The notes: generated from the letters alone by a model not told the origin. DNA of 64,000 nt from Actinoplanes sp. M2I2 (GCF_023544445.1 NZ_JALPVJ010000001.1:620001-684000), one strand, 5' to 3'; counted from the stretch's first letter, positions 20,171 through 32,385 are shown. Numbers and translations: made by a program.

Positions 20171-21220
20171 TCACTCGAAGAACTTGAGACCGAAGCCGGT
20201 GTCCGACGTCGCGCCCGGGACGTTCGCGCGGGTGTACGTGGAGCCGCCCCACCAGGCGAAGATCCCGGTGTACCAGTGCCGGTTTTCCCAGGCGTACGGC
20301 GTGCCCTTGGGAACGGCGTGATACATCAGCGGGAAGCGCGGGCCGGCCGGCGGGCTGGTGGCGATGTCGCCGTTGAGCAGCACGAACGTGTGGTGGCCGG
20401 GCCCGTTGGCGGACACCGTCGGATCCCAGCCGGCCATCATGGTCGCCCGGTTCGAGCCGAACTGGCACCCGTTGGACTTGTACCAGTCCCAGACGTACGT
20501 GGGGTCGCCGCCCGCGCGCAGCCGCAGGTCGGCCAGGCAGTACTGGTCACTCCAGCTGCCGTTGGCGGAGTACACGATGTGCAGCCGGCCGTCGGGGTCG
20601 CGGATCGGCTGCGGCCCCTCGTTGATGAACGGGTTGCCGACCACCCGCTCCCAGCTCTCCCGCGGCTGCGAGATGACGAACCGCCCGCCGGTGGTCGTGG
20701 TGGGGCTGCTCATCCGGGCCAGGTAGAGGTTCTGCTCGACGTTGGTGTCGCCGGCCCAGCCCGACCAGACGAAGTAGCGCTGCCCGGCGAAGACGAACAT
20801 GGCGCCGTCGACGGCCCACTTGTCGTCGGGCAGCGCCAGCCGCGTCTCGGCTGTGTAACCGCTTGCGGCCGACGCCGAGCTGATGGCGTACATCCGGTGG
20901 GCCGGGCCGCGTCCGGCGGAGAAGTAGATGTAGTAGCGGCCGGCGTCGGTGGTGATCTCGGGCGCCCACACCTCACCGAGGTTGCGGGTGTCGCTCCAGA
21001 CCTGGCGGGCCGGCGCCGCGGCGAGCCCGTCGGTCGACGAGGCCTGCCGTACGGCGATGCCGCCGCCGGTCGACTGCACCGAGATGTAGGTGCCGCCGAC
21101 CCGCAGCACGCTGGGGTCGGCCGCGCGCAGTGAGGTCTGTCCGGCCTCGGCGGGGGTGGCGGTGGCGAGGGTGGCGGCCGCCACGAGGGCGACAGCCATT
21201 GACAGGTACCGATTTCTCAT
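20171..21220 (-). CDS. Secreted GH43-family glycosidase (arabinan/xylan side-chain type)
   Basis: A 349-residue protein with a signal peptide ending near AEAGQ (about residue 27) and a five-bladed beta-propeller GH43 domain. Expected acid residues are visible: DPSVLRVGGTY (base, about residue 35), WAVDGAMF (middle Asp, about residue 137) and NEGPQPI (Glu, about residue 200). Substrate within the family (arabinan, xylan, galactan) cannot be set from sequence. ATG at 21220 with a weak GGGAA. A LacI-type palindrome lies 52-68 bases upstream. Confidence 0.85.
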   Translation of the reverse strand: MRNRYLSMAVALVAAATLATATPAEAGQTSLRAADPSVLRVGGTYISVQSTGGGIAVRQASSTDGLAAAPARQVWSDTRNLGEVWAPEITTDAGRYYIYFSAGRGPAHRMYAISSASAASGYTAETRLALPDDKWAVDGAMFVFAGQRYFVWSGWAGDTNVEQNLYLARMSSPTTTTGGRFVISQPRESWERVVGNPFINEGPQPIRDPDGRLHIVYSANGSWSDQYCLADLRLRAGGDPTYVWDWYKSNGCQFGSNRATMMAGWDPTVSANGPGHHTFVLLNGDIATSPPAGPRFPLMYHAVPKGTPYAWENRHWYTGIFAWWGGSTYTRANVPGATSDTGFGLKFFE

Positions 21221-21271
21221 GACAGTTCCCGGGGATGAGGGAATGGGGGATTCCCCGAGAGTCCGTGCTTG

Positions 21272-21288
21272 GTTACAACGTTGTCAAC
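21272..21288. promoter_or_regulatory. LacI-type operator upstream of GH43
   Basis: GTTACAACGTTGTCAAC is a near-perfect palindrome with perfect core ACAACGTTGT, 52-68 bases before the GH43 start. The TTGACAACGTTGTAAC architecture is that of LacI-family sugar repressors of actinomycetes. Confidence 0.65.
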
Positions 21289-21339
21289 AGTGCGGGCCGG
21301 GAACGGCGCCTACGGGCAGGCGGCCCCCGAGGAAAGCGG

Positions 21340-22170
21340 TCAGCGGCCGCTGTTGTCGGCCCACGCCTGGAGCTCGATGTGCTGCAACAGGCCCGGCGCG
21401 AAGATGCCGGCGATCGCCAGCAGCGAGATGACGACGAACGCGGTCCGCAGGACGACCGTCTCGACCTTGCCGCCGACCCGGACGGCCATGCTGTTGGGCA
21501 CGCCGACCATCCGCCACAGCCGGCGCCCGGTGGGTATCGGCCAGAGGATCGGCACGCCCGCCGACGTGATGATGTCGCCCAGCAGATGGACCACGCAGCC
21601 GACCGCGACCGCGAACCCGAGCATCGGATAGCCCCGGTCGCCGGGCAGGTTGGCCGCGGTGAACATGGCGATCACGGCCGAGCAGATCGTCACGATGACC
21701 CAGCCGGCCCGCTCGGCCCACTTGTCGAACAGGCCCCGCAGTGCCAGGCCGGCCATGAAGAAGACGATGCCGACCACGGCCCACTTGCCGTAGTGCCCGC
21801 TCAGCCAGGTCGTGCCCCATCCGACCAGCGCCGCGAAGGGCAGGGTGTGGGTGAACGTACGGTGCCCGTTGGTCCGCCTCGGGTCGCGGCTGAGCCGGGT
21901 CGCCGTGTAGATGCCCAGCGAGATCTTCTCGATCACCTCGGCGGCGAACAGCGAGAACACGCCGAACGTCCGGGCGACGGTCGCGCCGCCCTGGTTGCGG
22001 GTGACCTTGCCGGACAGGTCCAGATCGGGCAGCAGGGCGCCGCCGGCACACACCAGCGTGCCGACGGCGATGGCGAGCGGCGACTGCTCGTACCCCGCGA
22101 AGTGATCGAGGGCCCAGGTCCCGGCCAACCAGGCGGTCGCCCCCGAAAGAGCGTGCGACGGACCCATCAT
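21340..22170 (-). CDS. Metal-dependent hydrolase-like membrane protein (YdjM/DUF457 family)
   Basis: A 276-residue polytopic membrane protein with about 7 helices. It carries the family metal-site motifs GPSHALSGA near the N-terminus, LLPDLDL (about residue 50), HRTFTHTLPF (about residue 105) and HLLGDIITSAGVP (about residue 195), as in the DUF457/YdjM inner-membrane proteins. Function is unproven. ATG at 22170 follows GGGGAGGG; ATG at 22167 is an alternative. Confidence 0.82.
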   Translation of the reverse strand: MMGPSHALSGATAWLAGTWALDHFAGYEQSPLAIAVGTLVCAGGALLPDLDLSGKVTRNQGGATVARTFGVFSLFAAEVIEKISLGIYTATRLSRDPRRTNGHRTFTHTLPFAALVGWGTTWLSGHYGKWAVVGIVFFMAGLALRGLFDKWAERAGWVIVTICSAVIAMFTAANLPGDRGYPMLGFAVAVGCVVHLLGDIITSAGVPILWPIPTGRRLWRMVGVPNSMAVRVGGKVETVVLRTAFVVISLLAIAGIFAPGLLQHIELQAWADNSGR

Positions 22171-22239
22171 GCGAGTGTTGCCCTCCCCGAGCTGAACAGC
22201 GCTCAAACCCCGTTAATCTGTCAGAGCGGGGAGGGTTGA

Positions 22240-22737
22240 TCAACAACCTCGATGTCCACTGTGGAACCGGTGCGGTCCCCCGTAGCCGGGTGCGTTCCAC
22301 GGGGCGACGCCGTGGCCGAGGCTGTACTCGACCTGCCAGCGGCGGTAGCGAGCGTGCTTGAAGAAGCCGATGAGCAGGAACGTGAGCGGAATGACGGGCC
22401 AGAAGAACTGCGCCCCCGAGATGATCCACAGGCCGGTGAGGATCATGGCGATCGAGAGGATGATCCCGCCGTGCCGCCGCAGGCTCCGGCGTGTCGCGTT
22501 CCGGGCCTCGGGAGTGTCGGCCAGGGCGCTCAGGCCACCGTTGGGCAGGTCGGCGGTGAGCGGGCCGAGCTCGTCGCGGAACTTCGCCGCGTACGTCGCG
22601 GCCAGTCGCTCCTCGCCCTCGGTCAGGTCGAGGCGCCCCTCGGCCATCGCCGCCCGCAGGATCTCGGCGACCTGCTCGCGTTCCTTGTCGGAGGTCCGCA
22701 GCCGCTTGCTGGACCAGGTCGTGTCGTTGGGTTGCAC
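22240..22737 (-). CDS. DUF1707 (SHOCT-like) membrane protein
   Basis: A 165-residue protein. The N-terminal DUF1707 domain, LRTSDKEREQVAEILRAAMA through RLDLTEGEERL, covers about residues 13-65. Two adjacent membrane helices span about residues 90-125, and a Gly/His/Pro tail follows. DUF1707 is an actinobacterial helical domain found on membrane and signalling proteins; molecular role unknown. GTG at 22737 follows GAGGAGG closely. Divergent from the histidine kinase gene. Confidence 0.88.
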   Translation of the reverse strand: MQPNDTTWSSKRLRTSDKEREQVAEILRAAMAEGRLDLTEGEERLAATYAAKFRDELGPLTADLPNGGLSALADTPEARNATRRSLRRHGGIILSIAMILTGLWIISGAQFFWPVIPLTFLLIGFFKHARYRRWQVEYSLGHGVAPWNAPGYGGPHRFHSGHRGC

Positions 22738-23012
22738 CGGGTTCCTCCTCAGTGGGGCTTCCTGGTACCAGGATCGGCTTTCCGCCGCCGCCGGTCGTCG
22801 GCCCGGCGGAGCATCTTCCGGGCGGCCTCCGGGACGGTTCCGGCCCCCGCTCGTACGCCCGGGGGCGCACGACGTCCGCCCGGCGTACGACCCCGGGAGT
22901 AGCCGAAACCCGCCCGTGCTCCGATGCCCGCGGGCCCGCCGGTGCCGTAGCTTCGGCAGTGCCGGGAAACAGCCCGGGGCACGGCGGAACGGACGGGGAC
23001 GGTGAGCACAGC

Positions 23013-24296
23013 GTGAAACACCTGCACGGGCCGCCGGCGCCGCCCTGGGGGCGCGACCAGCGCACCGGCCGCTTCCACGGGGGGCCGCCCGGGGCCGGGC
23101 AGTTCCGCGGGCCGGGCGTCGGCGCAGCCGTCGGCGCCGGGTTGTTCCAGGCCCTGGGGGCCAAGCAGCAGGCCGGCGAGGGGCACATCCTGGTCGCCAT
23201 GCGCCCGGCGCTCTACCTGCTGCTGCTGGTCGGCCCGGTCGCCCTTCTCCTGCGCCGCCGCTACCCGGTGACGGTGTTCGCCGTCGCGGCCGCCGCCTCG
23301 CTGGGCTTCGCGACGGTTGCCCAGCCGCACTGGTTCTGGACCGTGGCGCCCATCGTCGCCCTGTTCGCCATCGCCTGCGCCGGGCGGCGCACCGCCGCCC
23401 TGATCGCCGCCGGTGTCGCCTACACGGCGTACCTGCTGGTCTTCTGGGTCTTCGCCGACCCGATCGGGCTGCCCGGCCAGGCCCGGCCCGGGCTGCGCGA
23501 GGCGCTGCTGCTCGGGATCGCGCTGGCCGCGGCGATCTTCCTGGGCGGCATGGCCAAGATCCGGGGCGAGCAGCTGGCGCAGACGATGAAGATGCGCGCC
23601 GAGCGCGAGCGCGCCGAGCAGGAGCAGCAGCGGCGCCAGGCGTCCGAGGAGAGGCTCCGCATCGCCCGCGAGCTGCACGACGTGATCGGCCACCACCTGT
23701 CGCTGATCAACGTGCAGGCCGGGGTGGGTCTGCACCTGATGGACAGCCGGCCCGAGCAGGCCCGCGAGGCCCTGTCGGCGATCAAGACGGCCAGCTCCGA
23801 AGCGCTGCGCGAGGTGCGCTCGGTGCTGGGCGCGCTGCGCACCGAGGACGAGGCGGCTCCCCGGCAGCCGGCGCTGGGCCTGAGCCGGCTGCACGACCTG
23901 ACGGCCGACGCCGGGCTGCCGGTCGAGACCCGGGTGACCGGCGAGGTGCGCACCCTGCCGGCCGAGGTCGACCGGGCGGCATACCGGATCGTGCAGGAGG
24001 CGCTGACCAATGTGCGCCGGCACGCGGGCCAGGGGGCGTCCGCCTCGGTGGCGGTCGACTACCTGCCCACCGCGCTGCACCTGGCCGTCCGCAACGACAC
24101 CGCCAACGCCCCGGCGCCGGTCGAGGGCGGGCCGGCCGGCACGGGCATAGCCGGCATGCGGGCCCGGGCCCAGAGCCTCGGCGGCACGCTCGAGGCCGGC
24201 CCGGTGACGGACGGCTTCCTCGTGTCGGTGCTGCTCCCGGCCGGGGGCCATGCGGTGGTCGGCGATCGGCCGCGACGAGAAGGAGCGATGGAGTGA
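23013..24296 (+). CDS. Sensor histidine kinase, NarL/DesK type
   Basis: A 427-residue kinase. A Gly/Pro-rich cytosolic N-terminus of about 55 residues precedes about five membrane helices (residues 60-190). A short coiled coil (RAERERAEQEQQRR), the HisKA_3 domain with ARELHDVIGHH (His222) and a HATPase_c domain with GTGIAGMRARA follow. It should phosphorylate the adjacent LuxR-type regulator, whose GTG overlaps its stop (GTGA). GTG at 23013 follows GGTGAG with 6-base spacing; frames extending further upstream have no better site. Signal unknown. Confidence 0.87.
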   Translation: MKHLHGPPAPPWGRDQRTGRFHGGPPGAGQFRGPGVGAAVGAGLFQALGAKQQAGEGHILVAMRPALYLLLLVGPVALLLRRRYPVTVFAVAAAASLGFATVAQPHWFWTVAPIVALFAIACAGRRTAALIAAGVAYTAYLLVFWVFADPIGLPGQARPGLREALLLGIALAAAIFLGGMAKIRGEQLAQTMKMRAERERAEQEQQRRQASEERLRIARELHDVIGHHLSLINVQAGVGLHLMDSRPEQAREALSAIKTASSEALREVRSVLGALRTEDEAAPRQPALGLSRLHDLTADAGLPVETRVTGEVRTLPAEVDRAAYRIVQEALTNVRRHAGQGASASVAVDYLPTALHLAVRNDTANAPAPVEGGPAGTGIAGMRARAQSLGGTLEAGPVTDGFLVSVLLPAGGHAVVGDRPRREGAME

Positions 24297-24967
24297 TCTC
24301 GGTTGTGCTGGCGGACGACCAGCTGCTGGTCCGGGCCGGGTTCCGGGCCCTGCTCAACGCCGAGCCCGACATCGAGGTGGTCGGCGAGGCCGCCGACGGC
24401 CTCGAGGCGGTCGTGCAGGCCCAGGCCACCCGGCCCGACGTGGTGCTCATGGACATCCGCATGCCCGGCGTGGACGGCCTCGAGGCGACCCGGCGGATAG
24501 CGGCCGACCCCGCGCTGTCCGGCACCCGGGTGGTCATCCTGACGACGTTCGAGCTCGACGAGTACGTCTTCGACGCGCTGCGGCTGGGCGCGTCGGGGTT
24601 CCTGGTCAAGGACACCGAGCCGGTCGAGCTGATCCGCGGGGTGCGCGCGGTGGCGGCCGGCGACGGCCTGCTCTCGCCGGGCGTCACGCGCCGGGTCATC
24701 GGCGAGTTCGCCGGCGGCGGTCACGGGCGTTCCCCGGCCACCCCGCCCGCCTCCCTCGATCACCTCACCGACCGCGAGCGCGAAGTCCTCGTCCTGGTCG
24801 CCGAGGGCCTGTCCAACGACGAGATCGCCGCCCGCCTGGTGATCAGCCCGGCGACCGCGAAGACCCACGTCAGCCGCACGATGATCAAGCTGGGCGCGCG
24901 CGACCGCGCGCAGCTGGTCGTCTACGCCTACGAGGCCGGCCTGATCCGCCCGGGCTGGCTGGCTTAA
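24293..24967 (+). CDS. Two-component response regulator, NarL/FixJ (LuxR-HTH) type
   Basis: A 224-residue regulator: receiver domain with acidic DD pair near residue 8, phospho-acceptor Asp54 in VLMDIRMPG, a Thr in ILTTF, Lys in LVKDTEP, and a C-terminal LuxR HTH (LTDREREVLVLVAEGLSNDEIA). Its GTG start overlaps the kinase stop and has AAGGAG upstream, so the two are translationally coupled. Candidate targets are its own operon or the downstream transporter. Confidence 0.92.
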   Translation: MISVVLADDQLLVRAGFRALLNAEPDIEVVGEAADGLEAVVQAQATRPDVVLMDIRMPGVDGLEATRRIAADPALSGTRVVILTTFELDEYVFDALRLGASGFLVKDTEPVELIRGVRAVAAGDGLLSPGVTRRVIGEFAGGGHGRSPATPPASLDHLTDREREVLVLVAEGLSNDEIAARLVISPATAKTHVSRTMIKLGARDRAQLVVYAYEAGLIRPGWLA

Positions 24968-24995
24968 CCGTCCGGTTCCGGGGTACGCGCCGCGC

Positions 24996-25835
24996 ATGCC
25001 GGCCAAGGAGCCCTCGGACATAGCCCACGCCGCCGTCGCCACCGGGGTGAAGAAGGCCGACCTGCGCTGGGACAAGGTGCTGGTCGGGTCGTTCCTGGCC
25101 GGCGCGTACATCGCCTTCGGCGGGCTGGTGGCCATCGCCGTGTCGTCCGGGCTCGACCCGCGGACCTGGGGCAGCCTGCCCACGCTGTTCACCGGCCTGG
25201 CCTTCACCCTGGGCCTGGTGCTCGTGCTGGTCGCCGGCTCGCACCTGCTCACCGGCAACATGCTGCTGGTGCCGATCGGCGCCATGCAGGGCCGCCTCTC
25301 CGCGGCCGACGTGGCGCGCAACCTGACCCTCGTCCTGATCGGCAACGTCGTCGGCGCCCTGTTCGTCGCCTACTTCCTGGCCGTGCAGACCGGCGTGATC
25401 GGCCAGGTCGGCAGCGACGCGGGCACGTCCGGCGCGATGACCTACGACCGGCTGGCCTCGATCGCCGAGGCCAAGGCCCTGCACGAGGACAACTGGCAGA
25501 TCTTTTTGCGGGCGGTCGGCTGCAACTGGCTGGTCTGCCTGGCCGTCTGGATGTCGCTGGCCGCCGACACCCTCTCGGGCAAGGTCCTGGTCATCGTGTT
25601 CCCGATCATGGCCTTCGTGGCGATGGGCTTCGACCACGTGGTGGCCAACATGTTCTTCCTGCCCGCCGCCATCTTCGCCGGCGTCCCCGATCTGGGCTGG
25701 GACGACACCCTGCGGAACTGGCTGTTCGCCTTCCTCGGCAACTTCGTCGGCGCGGTGGTCTTCGTGGCGACGTCGTACTGGTATCTCTACCTGCGGGACG
25801 AGCCGTCCGAGGAGAAGCCTCGCGAGCTGACGTGA
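24996..25835 (+). CDS. Formate/nitrite transporter (FNT) family channel
   Basis: A 279-residue FNT protein with six membrane helices. Family motifs present include FLAGAYIAFGGL (helix 1), GSHLLTGNML (omega loop, helix 2b), NWLVCLAVW and GFDHVVANMFFLPA with the central His. FNT channels move formate, nitrite, hydrosulfide or lactate as weak acids. ATG at 24996, 28 bases after the response regulator, so probably on the same transcript. No adjacent nitrite reductase or formate lyase clarifies the substrate. Confidence 0.87.
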   Translation: MPAKEPSDIAHAAVATGVKKADLRWDKVLVGSFLAGAYIAFGGLVAIAVSSGLDPRTWGSLPTLFTGLAFTLGLVLVLVAGSHLLTGNMLLVPIGAMQGRLSAADVARNLTLVLIGNVVGALFVAYFLAVQTGVIGQVGSDAGTSGAMTYDRLASIAEAKALHEDNWQIFLRAVGCNWLVCLAVWMSLAADTLSGKVLVIVFPIMAFVAMGFDHVVANMFFLPAAIFAGVPDLGWDDTLRNWLFAFLGNFVGAVVFVATSYWYLYLRDEPSEEKPRELT

Positions 25836-25899
25836 AGCCGCGCCACGCCGGCCCGGGCGAAGACTCAAGTCGGGCGGGGCGGCACCGATAACAAGCTTC

Positions 25900-28866
25900 G
25901 TGCTGAACTCACCGGGTACCTTGCCGCAGAGCTCGGGGCGTCTGCGTGCCCTGCGGGCCACCGGGCTGCTCGAGGCTCGCGACGTGCACGCCCTCGACCG
26001 GCTGACCAGGCTGGCCGCCCGCATGCTGGAGGCCCCGACCGCGCTCGTGTCGCTGGTCGACGAGGACCGGCAGCGCTTTGCGAGCGCTTACGGCCTCTCC
26101 GGCGAGATCGAGGAGACCCGGCAGACCCCCCTGTCCCACTCGTACTGCAAGCACGTCGTCGAGGGTCAGGCCGCGCTCGTCGTCCCGGACGCCCGGCTGG
26201 ACGCCCGCCTGCACGACAACCCGGCGATCGGCGACTTCGGCGCGATCGCCTACGCCGGCGTTCCGCTGCGCTCGCCCGACGGCCACGTGCTCGGGTCGTT
26301 CTGCGTCGTCGACTCGGTGCCGCGGCAGTGGAGCCCCGAGGACCTCGCCGTGCTGCACGACCTCGCCGAGTCGGCCGAGTCCGAGGTCGCGCTGCGGCTG
26401 GCCCGGGCCGAGCAGCAGATCTCGTCGGCCCGGATGAGTGCCGTGCTGAACGCGACCCACGACGCGTACATCTCGACCGATCTGACCGGCGAGGTGCTGG
26501 GCTGGAACGCGGCCGCCGAGCGGCTGTTCGGCTACCGCGCGGGCGAGGCTATCGGCCGCAACGTCGCCGACCTGATCATCCCCGAGCGGTTCCGCGCCGA
26601 CCACCTGGCCGGCCTGGCCCGGGTCCGGGCCACCGGTGACTCGCAGCTGAGCGGACAGCACCTGCGGATCGCCGCGCTGACCAGCACCGGCCGCGAGTTC
26701 CCGGCCGAGATGACCCTCCAGGTGGTGACCGAGCCCGGCGGCACGATCTGCCACGCCTTCGTGCACGACATCACCGGACGGCTCGTGGCCACGGCCGAGA
26801 TGGAGCAGCACCGCAAGAAGCTCGACGAGGAGCACGCGTTCCTCGAGGCCGTACTGGACAGCGTCGACGTCGGCATCGCCGCCTGCGACAGCGAGGGCCG
26901 GCTGAGCCTGCTCAACCGGGCCGCCCGCGAGATGACCGGCCACCAGACGTCCCCCGACACTCCGGTCGAGGAGTGGCTGGCCGCCTTCCAGGCCTATGAG
27001 CCGGACGGTCGCGAGCTGGTGAGCGATATGCCGCTGACCCGGGCCCACCGCGGTGAGGTCGTCGAAGGCCGGCACGTTCTGGTCAAGAGCGAGGACTCCT
27101 GGCGCCGGTTCGTCACCAACGGCCGCCCGATCGACACCCGCGACGACCGCCGGCTCGGCGCGGTGGTGGCCTTCCACGACATCACCGAGGCGCACCGGGC
27201 CGAACAGCTGCGGCGCGCCCGGCACGCGGTCGCCCAGGTGCTCTCCGACGCCACCAACGCCCGCGACGCCGGCATCGAGGCGGTCGCCGCGATCACCGGC
27301 TCGCTGGGCTGGCTCTGCGGCGAGTACTGGCAGGTCACCGACGACCGCAAGAGCATCGTGCGGCACAGCTCGCACACCACCGGCGACCGTGACCTGTCCG
27401 CCTTCACCAACGACCGTGCGCTCACCTTCGTCCTCGGCGAGGGCCTGCCCGGCCTCGTCTGGGCGCGCAACCGTGAGGTGTGGTGGGACACCGGCCAGAC
27501 GCCGACGGACATGGTCGACCAGGGCCGGGCCGAGCTGCACGAGGTCGGCATCCGGGTCGCGGTCGGTGTGCCCGTGCGCTCCGGCCGCCGGACCCTCGGC
27601 GTGCTCGCCTTCTACACCGACCAGGACCTGCCCTTCGACACCGACACCGTGGAGATGCTGGACGCGGTCGCGGCCCACCTGGGCCGCTTCGTCGAGCGCC
27701 GGTGGGCCGAGGACATGTCCCTGGCCCTGGCCGACGCCCGCCGCAACTTCGACCGGATCGTCGCGCAGGTCAACGACTACGTCTGGACCGTCGAGACGAC
27801 CCCCGGCGAGGAGCCCCGCCTGGTCTACGGCAGCCCCAACGGCCGCGCGGTCTTCGGCCGCGAGGTGACCGACGAGTCGCCGGCCGTGCTGGGCGAGCTC
27901 GTCCACCCGGACGACGCCGGCCTCCTCGACGAGTTCAACCTCAAGCTGGCCGCCGGCGAGCACGCCGAGGTGGAGTGCCGCCTCGTCGGCTATGACGGCG
28001 TGGTCCGCTGGATCTGGACCCGGGCCGCGGCCCGGGTCGAGGGCGACCGGTTCTTCGTCGACGGGCTGTCCACCGACGTGACCGATCGGCACGAGCTCTC
28101 CGAGCAGCGCGAGCGCCTGCTGGATCAGGAGCGCGAGCAGGTCGACAAGCTGCGGGAGCTGGACCGGATGAAGGACGAGCTGTCGGCGCTGGTCATCCAT
28201 GAGCTCCGCAACCCGGTGGGCGTCATCAAGGCGTACACGGAGGTCCTGCTCGACAGCCCGGCGCTGGGCGAGGCGGAGCGCAAGCACGCCACCGTGGTCG
28301 ACCGCAGCACCCGGCACCTGCAGGGGCTGGTCGACGACCTGCTCGACCTGGCCCGTCTGGACGCCGGCCACATCAGCATCGACCCGTGCCCGATGGCCGC
28401 CGACACCGTGCTGCGGGACGTGCTCTACAGCCACCACCTCAGCGCCGCGGCCAAGGGCCTGACCCTCAACGCGTCGATCAAGCCCGACCTGCACGTGCTG
28501 GCCGACGCGCAACGCCTGCGTCAGGCGCTGGACAACCTGATCTCGAACGCCGTCAAGTACACGCCCGAGGGCGGCACGGTGTCGGTCACCGCCGAACACG
28601 ACGGCGACGCCGTGCTCATCACGATCAGCGACAACGGCATCGGCGTCCCGGCCGAGCAGTACCCGCACCTGTTCAGCCGGTTCTTCCGGGCCAGCAACGC
28701 GCAGAAGGCCGGCATCAAGGGCACGGGCCTGGGCCTGGCCGTGACCAAGGCGATCATGGACGCGCACGACGGCACCATCACGGCGCGCCCGGCGGCCGGT
28801 GGGGGTACCGAGTTCGCGCTGTCCCTGCCCGCGCCGGAGCTCGACTTCGGCGGCCTTCAGCGGTAG
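25900..28866 (+). CDS. Multi-sensor histidine kinase (GAF-PAS-PAS-GAF-PAS-HisKA-HATPase)
   Basis: A 988-residue soluble kinase. Approximate layout: GAF 15-170, PAS 180-295 with a short coiled coil, PAS 305-430, GAF 440-610, PAS_3 620-735, HisKA 750-815 with VIHELRNPVG (His767), HATPase_c 860-980 with NAVKYT, DNGIGV and GTGLGLAV. No membrane segment and no adjacent response regulator, so it is an orphan sensing cytosolic, redox or light-type cues (cofactors not identifiable). GTG at 25900 has no clear ribosome-binding site, so the transcript may be leaderless. Confidence 0.9.
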   Translation: MLNSPGTLPQSSGRLRALRATGLLEARDVHALDRLTRLAARMLEAPTALVSLVDEDRQRFASAYGLSGEIEETRQTPLSHSYCKHVVEGQAALVVPDARLDARLHDNPAIGDFGAIAYAGVPLRSPDGHVLGSFCVVDSVPRQWSPEDLAVLHDLAESAESEVALRLARAEQQISSARMSAVLNATHDAYISTDLTGEVLGWNAAAERLFGYRAGEAIGRNVADLIIPERFRADHLAGLARVRATGDSQLSGQHLRIAALTSTGREFPAEMTLQVVTEPGGTICHAFVHDITGRLVATAEMEQHRKKLDEEHAFLEAVLDSVDVGIAACDSEGRLSLLNRAAREMTGHQTSPDTPVEEWLAAFQAYEPDGRELVSDMPLTRAHRGEVVEGRHVLVKSEDSWRRFVTNGRPIDTRDDRRLGAVVAFHDITEAHRAEQLRRARHAVAQVLSDATNARDAGIEAVAAITGSLGWLCGEYWQVTDDRKSIVRHSSHTTGDRDLSAFTNDRALTFVLGEGLPGLVWARNREVWWDTGQTPTDMVDQGRAELHEVGIRVAVGVPVRSGRRTLGVLAFYTDQDLPFDTDTVEMLDAVAAHLGRFVERRWAEDMSLALADARRNFDRIVAQVNDYVWTVETTPGEEPRLVYGSPNGRAVFGREVTDESPAVLGELVHPDDAGLLDEFNLKLAAGEHAEVECRLVGYDGVVRWIWTRAAARVEGDRFFVDGLSTDVTDRHELSEQRERLLDQEREQVDKLRELDRMKDELSALVIHELRNPVGVIKAYTEVLLDSPALGEAERKHATVVDRSTRHLQGLVDDLLDLARLDAGHISIDPCPMAADTVLRDVLYSHHLSAAAKGLTLNASIKPDLHVLADAQRLRQALDNLISNAVKYTPEGGTVSVTAEHDGDAVLITISDNGIGVPAEQYPHLFSRFFRASNAQKAGIKGTGLGLAVTKAIMDAHDGTITARPAAGGGTEFALSLPAPELDFGGLQR

Positions 28867-28942
28867 CCGTCCCCCGCGGGAATGAGGCGAGGCCCCTTCG
28901 CGTAGTGGTCAGGTCACCGTCGGTCGTCGTGCACAATCGGCG

Positions 28943-28961
28943 GTGTCAACACATCTGACAC
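28943..28961. promoter_or_regulatory. Inverted repeat upstream of the MGH1-like glycosidase
   Basis: GTGTCA (28943-28948) and TGACAC (28956-28961) form a 6-bp inverted repeat with 7-base spacer, 53-71 bases before the glycosidase start. A possible operator; no regulator is adjacent. Confidence 0.3.
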
Positions 28962-29013
28962 ACGGCAGTGAGACGCTGGGCACGGGGCGGCGGGTGCGAG
29001 GGGTGAGGCAGGC

Positions 29014-31603
<2,590 letters not shown>

Positions 31604-31620
<17 letters not shown>

Positions 31621-31924
31621 CCTCCGGGGCGGCCTGGAGCGTGTCGCCCAGCAGGGCCCGCAGGGCGGCGGCGTGCCCGGTGAGCGCGTGCCGCCCCTCG
31701 GCGGTGAGCCGGACCGTGGCCCGGCGGCCCTGACGTTGCAGCTCCACGTAGCCGGCCTCCTGCAGGGTGCCGATCTGCTTGCTCAGCGCCGAGTCGCTCA
31801 GCCCGGTGGCCTCGCGCAGGTAGGCGAACTCGACGTGGACGGCCGGCGCCAGCAGGGACACGAGAGTGAGCCGGACCGGCGCGTGCAGCACCTCGTTGAA
31901 GCCCGGCGGATGCAGCGCGCTCAC
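31604..31924 (-). CDS. Winged-helix transcriptional regulator (MarR/HTH_34-like)
   Basis: A 106-residue regulator with a single winged-helix domain: LVSLLAP, ATGLSDSALSKQIGTLQEAGYVELQ (recognition helix), RATVRLTAEGRHAL (wing). This family usually pairs with a small membrane protein, as here: its GTG start overlaps the upstream gene's stop (GTGA at 31921-31924), so both come from one mRNA. The palindrome upstream of the pair (32386-32402) is its likely operator. Confidence 0.88.
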
Positions 31925-32361
31925 GACGGGCGACGGGTCGTGGCGGCCGTCTGCGCGATGCCCATCGCCCCGATCCACACCGCGCCGGCGGCCAGGCCGC
32001 CGATCGTGCCGGCGACGGGGACGTCGAAGAGGCGCAGCACCGTCCCGACGCCGATGCCGGTGACCACCACGGCGGCCACGAAGGCCAGCAGCGGCCGATA
32101 TCGCAGGCTGCGCCGGCGCAGCCGGACGCCGGTGGAGCGCTCGAGCGCCCAGGCCAGCGCGATGAGCGCGACGGCGCTGACCGCGGTCAGGATCGTCGAG
32201 GCCGGGCGGGTCAGGTCGGTGCCGGCCCAGCCCAGCGTGAGCGCGGCCGCGCCGCCGTAGGTGAACCACGCCGGCAGGCGGCGGGGACCGCCCCGCTCGA
32301 GCGTCTCCTGCTGGCGCTTGTCGATCTCGGCGAGCGATCGTGAAGCCTCGTCGACGTCCAT
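31921..32361 (-). CDS. Four-helix membrane protein coupled to the winged-helix regulator
   Basis: A 146-residue membrane protein: cytosolic N-terminus with LAEIDKRQQETLERG, then four predicted helices (about residues 30-47, 52-70, 85-105, 112-132). Function unknown; such proteins commonly accompany HTH_34-type repressors. ATG at 32361 follows AAGGAGG at ideal spacing. First gene of the two-gene operon. Confidence 0.8.
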   Translation of the reverse strand: MDVDEASRSLAEIDKRQQETLERGGPRRLPAWFTYGGAAALTLGWAGTDLTRPASTILTAVSAVALIALAWALERSTGVRLRRRSLRYRPLLAFVAAVVVTGIGVGTVLRLFDVPVAGTIGGLAAGAVWIGAMGIAQTAATTRRPS

Positions 32362-32385
32362 GGGGCCTCCTTCGGCACGGGGACT

